NCBI GenBank assembly: GCA_963966185.1
Contig: CAWZYM010000372.1
Location: 31,001-95,000, forward strand
Length of the DNA: 64,000 nucleotides
From: Rhabditoides inermis
Lineage: Eukaryota > Nematoda > Chromadorea > Rhabditida > Rhabditidae
Direction of reading: 5' to 3'
A model generated the notes under the pieces. The model was not told where the DNA came from. It was given only the letters and a program-made list of their open reading frames with translations, and searched no databases. Positions within the stretch are counted from its first letter, which is position 1; every line of letters begins with the position of its first letter. The translations under genes were made by a program, and so were the position numbers. Positions 55,136 through 64,000 of this stretch are shown piece after piece.

Positions 55136-55397
55136 GATGTTCTGCCCGGCCGACACGGAGACATACCAGAAGGCGCGCCAGACGGTGTTCTCCACCCAGG
55201 CCCTCTTCCGCAAGCTGCGTGGTCACAGGATGCACTACAAGGCGACCTTGGTGAGTGGAGTGGAAGGGTGGAGAGAGAGGGATATACAGGGAGGGAGAGA
55301 AAGAGATGAAACGAGAGGAAGAGAGAGGGAGTGGAGAAGAAAGAGAGGGGGAGAAAAGAGAGGGAAAGAGAGGGGGAGATAAAGAGAAGAGAGAGGA

Positions 55398-55436
<39 letters not shown>

Positions 55437-55642
55437 AAGAGAGTGGGAGAGAGGGAGAGAGAGGGAGAAAGACAGTGAGAGAGACAGTGAGAGAGAGAGA
55501 GAGAGAGATGGCATACTGATTTGAGTTGGCGTCGTGGGGCGCGCGCCTCGGCCAGCTCACCGTATTGGGAATGATGAGCGATCAGGTCGGCGAGGAGCTC
55601 AGGATGGGCGTCGCGACTGTCCAGGTGGGGAGAGAGGGAAGC

Positions 55643-55683
<41 letters not shown>

Positions 55684-55848
55684 GGAGAGAGAGAGAGCGG
55701 GATGGTAGGGAGGGAGAGGGAGGAGAGAGAAAGGATACTAGATACTAAATAATTGCAGAACAAGACAATGCAGTTGAGCGCCGAGGTTGGATTCGATCTG
55801 GAGTTTTTGGTGAGGGAGTTTGAGGCGAGCGAGAAGAGGAGGGAGTAG
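55136..55848 (+). CDS. C-terminal three exons of an unrecognised helical protein gene
   Basis: Exons 55136-55250, 55526-55624 and 55759-55848 (TTGCAG / TTTGAG / TTGCAG acceptors; GTGAGT / GTGGGG donors) keep one frame to a TAG. Translation: MFCPADTETYQKARQTVF, STQALFRKLRGHRMHYKATL, then LASWGARLGQLTVLGMMSD, QVGEELRMGVATVQNKTMQL and SAEVGFDLEFLVREFEASEK. It is predicted largely alpha-helical, with no signal peptide or membrane segment in this part. Upstream exons are not identified, so the N-terminus is missing. I do not recognise the family. Confidence 0.55.
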
Positions 55849-56218
55849 CGGCAGCGTCGTCAGCTCATCACCATTCTGCCACTCCACCAACCCTATCTCT
55901 CCATCTCCCTCCTTTCCTCGCCTTCTCGTAATACACCTGATTAATTGACTCGAGACCTGTATGACTGTGTTTCGAGTTAATTGTTACTCATATTTCTATC
56001 GCGATTGTTGATTTTCTTTCGTTGAATATGAATGAATTTGGTATTGCTCGATTTGAATTGGAATGAGTGCATTGCATCGGGTACCATGAAACATTGGACA
56101 TCGGAATTGTTTATAAAGTAGAGTGAATCCGGAAAATGCAACATCACAACCACATCCGAACGGTGAACGCAAAAGGCATCGAAGACTTTCTGATGTTGCA
56201 AGAGTAGGAACACTCGCC

Positions 56219-56274
<56 letters not shown>

Positions 56275-56799
56275 CTCTCTCTTTCTCTCCTTCTCTCTTT
56301 CTCCCATCTCTCTCCGATGAGTATGTAGATCACAAACCGTTCTACTTCCATCGACAAAAGTACTTTTCATACTACATATACGTATGGTGGAATGACTAGC
56401 GCTCCGTACTAGGCATACAAGATACAAGAATGGACAAAATAGAAAAAAAGATTTTTGCGTAGATACATGTATCTCTTTCAAGTTCTGTCTGTTTTAACTA
56501 TCTCTCTTCTCTTTTCATTTTCTCTAATTTGAACTCATTCGAACTCAACTGAACTGAACACTTCTTCTTCCTCCATCTCTTTCAGATACCTTTCTCTCTC
56601 TATCTCTCCCCTCCTTCCTCTCTCTCCCTCCGTCTTTCTCTTTCTCACTTTTTTTCTCTCTCTCGTCTTTTCTCAGCATCGCTGACCACAATTTTCTACC
56701 GACAGTATGTACTATGACACCTTCTGTCTACTCTTCTACTCTCACGTCTGCAGCAGTCACTGCGACTTTCGAGAGACAGTTACGTCTACTCTCCTTTCT

Positions 56800-57216
56800 C
56801 TCCCCTACGTTCTCTGTGTCTCTCTCTCACCTTTCTTGCGAAGCTCGTCCTGGCTCTCCTCCCGGACAGCCTTGCGCACCAGTTGAACCTGGGCGGCCGT
56901 CGACCCGCCGCCCACCACAGAGGCGAACGAGCGGGCCGCGGGCGGCTGGCCTGCAAGCAACTTGTCCACACGCTCACTCACCTGTTTCATCTGCTCCGTC
57001 AGGCTGTCCTGCTTCACTTGCAGCTCCTTGACGGCAGTCGTGATAGGGAGAATAAGCTGCTGGATAGATCCGAACAGATCCGGGCGAATTCCGTTGGAAC
57101 ATGTCCATGTCCACCCGGACAATAGTAGGAACAGAGGTTTCTAATTCGGGGGTGGTGATGTGGGCGGCCTTTTTAGGATCAGGGGGGCGCTTAGGGCTGT
57201 TGGACACGAATGACAT
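56800..57216 (-). pseudogene. 5' fragment of a LINE ORF1
   Basis: On the minus strand the frame opens MSFVSNSPKRPPDPKKAAHI, then shifts by one into RPDLFGSIQQLILPITTAVK and ELQVKQDSLTEQMKQVSERV (coiled coil), then SFASVVGGG. A coiled coil followed by an S(F/Y)A.VV motif is characteristic of CR1/Jockey ORF1 N-terminal regions (family knowledge). The sequence is cut after KAVREESQDEL. Frameshift and truncation mark it as dead. Confidence 0.55.
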
Positions 57217-57345
57217 TATCAGTTGTCGCAGTCAGTAAACCAACCGACCGCTCACTGTGAAGACAGGAGACTTTCATCAAAACTGATACATTCATTATTT
57301 ATTTTTCATTTTTCACCACATACATAATATACATTAATACACAAT

Positions 57346-59508
57346 TCACTCCCTCCTCCCCCTTTTGCTCGCCGGCTCCTCTCCCGCCCGTCTGGCGGCC
57401 CTCTCTACTCGCGCCCTCTCGCGCCTCTCCCTCTCCTTCTCCCTCTGCTGAGCAGCCTCCGATCGCGCACCCCGAGACTCCGCCTGTCGCACCTTCGATC
57501 TGTTCCTAGACAAACAGGTGAGTATACAACAGGTAAGCATCTTTTTGATCGATTGAAAAAACAAATTGTAAATCACATTTTTGATACTCACTTGGATTTA
57601 CTGCGTTGTTCGAAGAGATGGCGGGCGAGTGGGGCAGCCGAGGGAAAGTGGGAAGAGACGAGGTGCGAGAGTGACTGACGGACCTGGAGTGTGAGTTATT
57701 AGAAGAGAAAGAGAGAGAGAGACGGGGGAGGTAGATAAAGATAGGGAAAAGAGGGAGGAGAGAGAGGGAGGAGAGAGAGGGAGGAAAGAGAGGGAGAAAA
57801 GAGAGGGAGAAAAGAGAGGGAGAAAAGAGAGGGAGGAGAGAGAGGGAGGAAAGAGAGGGAGGAAAGAGAGGGAGGAAAGAGAGGGAGGAAAGAGAGGGAG
57901 GAAAGATAGGGAGGAAAGAGAGGGAGGAAAGAGAGGGAGGAAAGAGAGGGAGGAAAGAGAGGGAGGAAAGAGAGGGAGAGAGAGAGAGAGGGAGAAAGAG
58001 GGAAGAGGGAGAGAAAGGAGAGAGAGAGGTAGAGAGAGAGGGGAACGGGAGAGAGAACACTACCTTGAGATGTTGCTCGTTTCTGTGCGGGAATCTCTCT
58101 CGAGAACACTTGTTGAAGAGGACCATTTCGTCCGAGTGCGCGGACTTGCAGTGAGCAGTGACGTCGAGGCGACCTTAGAAGAATATTGTTCTCGCTTTCT
58201 TCATTCCTCTCTCTCTCTCTCTCTCACTCTCAACTCACTGATGCCATTGAACTCCTCGCACAACGTGCACGTGTAGAAACCGAGATTGCGAGATCTCCTG
58301 AACCCGAAACCATACAATGATAATAGAGAGAGAGAGAGAGAAAGAGAGAGGGAGGGCGAGAGAAAGAGATAGGAAGAAAGAGAGAGAGAAAGAGAGAGGG
58401 AGGGCGAGAGGAAGAGAGAGATAGGAAGAGAGAGAGACGATACATGTATGTGCAATTGTGCGCTGCGTGTCTCTCCAACTCCAAGACGCTGTTGCCCCGA
58501 CACGACACAGACTCCTCGCATTTCTGAAATCAGTACAAAACTTGAGACTGCAACAGCGTAGCACTACCATTTTATGGAATGATGAAAGCGTGCTACTCTC
58601 AGCGTTTGGAATGAGCGATGAAACGAATGAATCCCCACTCACCCTACACTGGAACGTCTGGTACGTGACTCCGTTGAAAGTGTGGCGGGTGGATGTCGGT
58701 GCAGCCTCCGGGGAAACGTCGACTGCTGCCTCCGTGGTCCTTTCCGACGTCGAGAAATCGTTGCCGCACTCTTCCAGACAGAATGACGTCTCAGCCTGAC
58801 AAGGAAGTGATATTGCGATAGTCGGTATAACCCATGTATCAATATAATCACTAATCATTACAGGTTTAATCAGTAATTGATTACCTTGATGGGTGACGGC
58901 GATCGCGGTGGTTCGACGATGGAAACGTCGTCTTCATCGGAGAGCTGAAGACGATAAATGTTTTCTTTTTCCAGTTCGACTATTCCTACCTGTTCGGTGA
59001 ATTCGGATTCGGCAGAGGAAGGGGACGGCTGGCGAGGCTCAAATATGGACGCACTGCCGATCTGAAAACCCAACTGAGTTAATTGATCAACTAATCAACT
59101 CGGTTCTGTGCCCACCTTCGGTCTGAAATCCGAATCGAGTGTCGTGAATGAGTGAGAGAAGCTATCATGGGACGGGGGCAAGTCTTCCGTCTGATTCCCA
59201 GAGTCCGACGTGTCGACGATGGTAACACGACGATCACAAGGACTGGAAACGTGAGGTTCGGAAGGACATCTAAACACGTCTTCTCACCCGACTCCCGTAT
59301 AGCACCCGCATCGCTTGGCGAACACAGCCGGCTCGTTGTAGAGCACATCCGAGGAGAAGACTTGTGACGTCACTCCGCGAACAGAGAAGAACTGAAACGT
59401 ATGAGATTGGGACGGAAACGTATCACATCGAACCTGCATGATTTCCGCTCGCAACTGGAAATCGTCGGGGTTTGGAAGAGCGGCGAGAAAGTAGACTCGG
59501 GGAGACAT
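57346..59508 (-). CDS. Ten-exon C2H2 zinc-finger protein gene (378 codons)
   Basis: Minus-strand exons: 59508-59434, 59391-59288, 59242-59116, 59061-58885, 58795-58643, 58523-58444, 58297-58239, 58173-58064, 57683-57592 and 57505-57346. Lengths sum to 1,137 bp, a multiple of three, and every junction is in frame with GT..AG. It opens MSPRVYFLAALPNPDDFQL. Finger 1 starts at about residue 211 (CRKCEES...LERHAAH). Finger 2 is at 249-271 (CTLCEEFNGIS/RLDVTAHCKSAH) and is assembled across an intron, which supports the model. The tail is basic (EKERERRERARVERAARR). Probably a nuclear nucleic-acid-binding protein. Part of exon 4 (GTAGGAATAG..CTTCAG, 45 bp) could itself be a removable in-frame intron. 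Confidence 0.8.
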
Positions 59509-61967
59509 CACGATTTGCGAACGTTAATCGAATTGGGAAAGTTGCTAGAGTTGCGGTGAGACTGTAATTAGAGAGAGAGACTGTAATTGGAGTGTGAGGT
59601 CTGATTGTGCCTCGGGCACGTTGGTTTTGCTGCAACATGGTTAATGTGGAATAGAATCGTACTTACGTTACGCTTCATAGTTTGTAATTGAGTAATTGAT
59701 CGTATTAGTATGTTTTATAAAAGATCACAGAATCTTGGATGAAAACAAAAAACCTATCAACGTTACCGAAGCGTAACTCTGAAGGTATCCCCAATCGAGT
59801 GTACGAGTGAAGTATATCCCTATCTAAATGTGTTCAAATTCTGGAATGATGCGCGATTGGAGTGTTGATACAAACACTCGAGCCCCATCGACACCACTCG
59901 AGAGAGACGGCGGCGGCCGATTGGTGACAGACGGACGCGTGTGAGAATGGGACAATTAGGGAATGAGAGGGGGTGATCCTCCGAGCTGGCCTCTGGCACT
60001 CACTCCATTATACCACTTGTTGATGCGTGACAGCGCTCTGTTTTTCTTATCACAACTCTTGATATTCGTCTTTGTTCCTGCTTGTGGGCAAAACTGATGT
60101 GTATTTTTTGAGGAAATCACTTATCGCTAGAGAAAAACAAAGTATCACGCACTATCCACTTTTGTTTTGTTTTGTTTCTGCCCCGTTCAGTTTCTGCCCC
60201 GTTCCGTTCAGTCGCAATCCTCTTACAGTGGCTGAGTGACACTTTCAACCACTCTCTCCCTCCCTATAGCGGCTTTCCACACCCCACTCCTTCTGTCTAC
60301 CGTTTTCTCTTTCATACGTTTCAAGCTAGTCAGCCGACAGTGTTCCCTTCCTCACTCTATTTCCGAGTGTTCTTTCCCTTTCTTCACTTCTATGCAAAAC
60401 ATTATTTAGATTGAATTGCACTCTCGTTAAAATCGCATGGCAACACTCTTTTCCTGATAAAATAACAAAAAAAGTCATCTTTCTTCATTTCCCTTGCCCT
60501 TTCACGCCAAAAATGCAACACTCTTTCCGATCGAAAAACAACAACAGTATTTTCTTCATCCTCCTCCTCCTCCTTCTCCTCTTTCGCTCCAAGCGTCCTC
60601 CGCCTTCTAGCCAAGCCCCCTAATCCAATCGTCTTCTCCTCCCCCTCTCTCACTCCGCGCGTCCTACGGTAGCCGAGCTGAAAGTGATGCGATAAAGACA
60701 ATCAAAACTAATCAACGGGCTGTTTGCGGCGGCCTCCGTCCAATCAGCGCGGCGAGAGAGTGTGGCGGAAGGGGAGAGGCGAGGGGAGGCAGAGTGGTAA
60801 CCAGTTGATCGAAGGAGGACGCTCGATCCAGCAAGGAGGCTTCAGTCTCTCTCTTTCTCTCTCTCTCTCTTGGAGGTCTGGAGTTGTATCCTTCCTTCTC
60901 TTTCTCGCTTTCTCCGAATCTGTCGAGGTTTCCTGGAAGTGGATCAGATCGACGCTCTTTCTTTCGCCTTTCTCACCAGTGAGTGGCTAGTGGTCAGTGG
61001 TGAGTGTACTTGATCGAGCATCCTCCACCGTTCTTCAAAAGCCTCAAAAGCCGTGGGAGCCAATTGAGGCGCCGCCACTGCGTGATTCACTCTCTAGATC
61101 ACTCTTATCACTCCACTATCACCACCTCCTCAGTTCTTCCCAAATCCATGTTGACTGGTACTTTTTGATGTTGTTTTTCCCTATCCACACATTTTTCTAA
61201 ACCAGCGGTCAGTCTTTTCGAACGACTTCGACTTGCGTTTGAAATACTCGCGATATGCATTGCGATATGCCTTCCAGTTTGGATGATTTGCGGATTAGCC
61301 TTGCAACTCCTTCAAGTGACTTCGAATTACGTCGAATACGTTTTCGAAGAGACTGATCGCACTGATAACTCTCTTGGTCTCTCGATTGTCTGAAGTAGAA
61401 ATCAGATTCAACTTTTGCTGGCAAAGGACCCTCAGAAAGATCTCAGAACGGTCGCACACCCTCAGAAAGATCCCCGAAAAGATCCTTAGAACGATCTCAG
61501 AAAGTGGCTTTTAGTATCATAAAGCGGTTTTTGATACGTATTCGAGTCCGACCTCGCCTTGAACTCTGGAGAGTCACAGACTCGCTGGCTCCCAGACGTC
61601 CTCTTGACTTTTCTCGACTCCTCTCACTCAGCAACGAGCGCCCTTCAAGCGCCCCTTCTAGGATGAAGCATTCACACCCCCTCTCTCTCTTTGCCATGAA
61701 TCCGCCAATCAACACCCACTCGACCTCGCCGGCCTCATCGCGCCTCTCTCCATTCACAACACTCTCTCGTCCCCTCTATGACTGCGTCTCTCGCTCAGCC
61801 GCACTCTCTCGCCAGCCGTCTGACCGCCTCTCAACGCTCCATTCATCTGCATGTTCGCCGGGCTACTGTGATGTCTCTCTCTCGCCAGCCAGAGAGATCC
61901 TTTTGACTTTGCTGACAGCCGCTGTTCCGTTTCACTCATAGTTTTGTAATTTGCATATTCCAGGAAG
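59509..61967. other. Intergenic stretch
   Basis: It contains the upstream region of the zinc-finger gene (TCTCTAATTACAGT conserved with 29900-29925 in inverse orientation, at about 59565-59580). It also holds a T/C-rich stretch (60170-60400), a possible promoter area before 61968 and the MITE at 61202-61363. No supported exon. Confidence 0.4.
61202..61363. mobile_element. Small MITE related to 54327-54512
   Basis: Ends GCGGTCAGTCTTTTCGAA (from 61205) and the inverse TTCGAAGAGACTGATCGC (to 61360) bound ~160 bp with internal TTCGA words. Unlike the copy at 54.3 kb, TTAA is not visible at both sides, so the flanks have decayed or insertion differed. Confidence 0.65.
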
Positions 61968-62368
61968 ATGGCAAAAGAACGTGTCGAGAAGTCGGCTTCA
62001 CGTGAACCTGTGGAAAAAGAGGAGGTGAGATTTCGTTGCTCGAAATAAGGATGTGTTGTTTGCGTGTTTCCGTGTTACTCTACACAACCCCCTTTTTTTC
62101 TCGCCGCCGCTCCTTTTCTCTTAGCCTCGAGAGAGATAATCCACTCGCATCACTCTACCGTAATCCTCTCACTCTGGCCCCGCCCCCCTCCACCTGCCAC
62201 AACCACACGACATTGCAGGATGACGTCATCGAGAAGCCGTCGTCATCGAGAGCGAAGGGGGCGGACGAGGTGACGTCATCTAATGTAGACGTGGAGATGG
62301 ACAGCGACCACGAGATTCTGATGAGCGACGACGATCTGGATGAGGTGGAGAGGGAGGAGGAGAGGTGA
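61968..62368 (+). CDS. Two-exon gene for a 68-residue acidic protein
   Basis: Exon 1 61968-62024 (MAKERVEKSASREPVEKEE) ends before GTGAGA. Exon 2 62219-62368 follows TTGCAG and reads DDVIEKPSSSRAKGADEV, then TSSNVDVEMDSDHEILMSD and DDLDEVEREEER to a TGA. AATAAA lies at 62382-62387. The start context is GGAAGATGG. The acidic tail resembles those of small chromatin- or RNA-associated proteins but no family is recognised. A non-coding 5' exon may end near TTCCAG at 61957-61962. Confidence 0.6.
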
Positions 62369-62387
62369 ATGCATGGAACGAAATAAA

Positions 62388-62513
62388 AAAAAAACTACAT
62401 ATGTACACGTTTACACGTACATAGAAATGTGATCAGTTTGCGATTGATTCTTACACGTTCGACTAAAAGACTACTGTGGTCTCCTTTGAACCCATGCCGT
62501 GATAACAATGTTC

Positions 62514-62558
<45 letters not shown>

Positions 62559-62788
62559 AAACAAAACGAGAAAACGACAAAGTAAGCGTTGATGGGTGGC
62601 GAGCGATGAAGTAGATCTTGAGACGAAGACGAAGCGAGCGAATAGTGGCGGGGGCAAATTGGAACTTTGGGATGGACGAGAACTTTACCGAAATATCTCT
62701 ATTCCAGACGCCGTGCCCTGACCTCGTCGATCTTCTCTGTGAACCAACTGCTCGCTCCGTTCGACATGGGAAATCTGGGTGAGCTCTA

Positions 62789-62857
<69 letters not shown>

Positions 62858-64000
62858 TTCTCTTTATCACCGTTTCTCTCGCACCTATCATCCTTACCAT
62901 TGTTTCAGCCACTCAAATGAGTAGAAATGTGGCGAGAAAAAAAACTGTTAGGTTAGGGACAAAAAACCGGGCAAAATTCGATACGTTTCAAGGCGCATAT
63001 AGAAACTATGACACGAGCGTAGAAAATGAATGTTCGCCAAAAACACACCGAAAATTCGCACAAACAAAACAATCCACTACCGTACCACGCGCCGGAAATG
63101 ATGAATCGGAAATCGCGGGGCGCTCGCCGGCTGGCAATGGCCTGCGCCGCCGCCGCTTAGGCCTCAAGTGGCTCCTAGACAATATTGCCTATTCAACCAT
63201 CCACGCACATCCCCATTTCGGCCCCTGCTCTCAAGTATGCGCCCTCTCTCTCTCTCTTGAAGCGTCGCCCGCTTCGCACATTGCTTGTGCGGCTGAGCTT
63301 CAGCGGTCCGTCTCCTTAGCGGGAAGGTAGAGGACTCTTCGCCGTGGAAGTAGCTCGCTCTCCTGGCTGGAGTGAGTCCTCTCCTCGTGGAGTGAGCTCT
63401 TCTTCTGGAGGAGCCGCTTCTGATCGACTGAGAGCGTCGATCAGGGGTCGCCACTCGAGAATCGAGTGGACTTGTTGTTGCGCGTTATTGATTCTACTCG
63501 TTTTTTTACTCGTTCTTCTTCTCTAAAGATTTCTGATTGTGTGGTTTCCCATGTAACGCTCAACTATAATTAATTATGTGGCAATAATGCTACAAAAGAC
63601 AACACTTTCATCGCGCTAGCGGTACTGTATACGATGATTTCGTTCCATCTGAACCACTTCGACTCAACACAAACCCACCGGCGCCGAGCGCTGCCGTGAT
63701 AGTTGTCACCGTCTACGTCTTTGAGCCCGCGTGCAGCAGCACCTGCTCCGCATGACTTCGCAGCTGCCGTCGAATCTGCCCGCTGCCAGCGCGGCTGCAG
63801 GCGCCACTGGAGTGAGGTGAGTGGCGTTTTTATAGTAACTCGTAATTATGTATATAATGTTGTCGAAATCGCGTTCTGTCGCAACCCACGCTTTATGGTA
63901 GAAAGGTGAAAAACAGAGTCAGCAGCTCGCGGAAAAACACAAAAGACCCAAATGATTGGAGTACTGTAGTTGAGCTGCAAGCCAGGTCTCACTTCGGCAC
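62388..64000. other. Flank with microsatellites and two possible exons
   Basis: GA run 62517-62556 and CT run 62789-62862. A possible exon at 62707-62780 (RRRALTSSIFSVNQLLAPFD, before GTGAGC) could be the start of a gene on the plus strand. A possible exon at about 63715-63819 ends before GTGAGT and has more than one open frame. Neither has enough context for a call. Confidence 0.3.

Larger units (their letters stand above)
55043..58435. repeat. Series of GA/CT microsatellites in introns and flanks
   Basis: Runs at 55043-55105, 55260-55510, 55635-55735, 56218-56310, 57710-58050 and 58320-58435. They fill introns of the genes at 55136-55848 (+) and 57346-59508 (-). Purines are on the plus strand, except in the CT run at 56218-56310. 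All long Ser/Leu or Arg/Glu ORFs over them are artefacts. Confidence 0.93.

Overview
This is a eukaryotic, almost certainly invertebrate metazoan, nuclear window. Open genes have short introns (down to 42 bp) with GT..AG borders, acceptors are mostly TTTCAG or TTGCAG, and there are no operon-like long ORFs apart from transposons. Word usage (frequent CTACCGTA/TACTGTAG), tiny introns and many inverted-repeat elements would suit a nematode or similar small-genome animal, but no marker settles the taxon. Coordinates of spliced genes below were built by hand from splice signals and reading-frame continuity.

Layout. 0-8.9 kb: sparse sequence with foldback elements, tRNA-like SINE heads and possible exons. 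8.9-23.6 kb: a host segment holding a CAND1-like exon, inflated by a 5'-truncated LINE (9.8-12.6 kb) and by a ~10.35 kb composite made of a Penelope-like element (PLE) in partial tandem arrangement (5'-truncated copy 13.2-15.2 kb, long copy ~20.3-23.6 kb) with a second, opposite-strand LINE between the copies (15.2-~20 kb). The long PLE copy encodes an N-terminal GIY-YIG endonuclease ahead of the reverse transcriptase, the permuted order of the Naiad/Chlamys type, and each copy has a hammerhead-like sequence in its 3' region. 23.8-24.5 kb: a terminal-hairpin, foldback-headed element. 24.4-29.55 kb: a GC-rich minisatellite with a 2,442-bp higher-order repeat. 30.0-30.7 kb: a small five-exon gene paralogous to the N-terminus of the zinc-finger gene at 57.3-59.5 kb. 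34.4-37.8 kb: a minus-strand gene of six exons whose first coding exon is split by a 2.5-kb terminal-inverted-repeat element. 43.1-48.9 kb: a patchwork of segments duplicated from 8.9-13.2/23.6, 30.7-31.7 and 6.6-7.0 kb. 48.9-52.5 kb: little recognisable. 52.5-54.3 kb: another hairpin-ended element. 55.1-62.4 kb: three host genes among GA/CT microsatellites.

The host genes seen (CAND1-like exon, C2H2 zinc-finger gene and its paralogue, the split 202-codon gene, two short genes at 55.1 and 62.0 kb) do not form an evident pathway. The main story is genome dynamics: duplicated segments act as natural empty sites, so several transposon insertions can be bounded to the base or nearly so.
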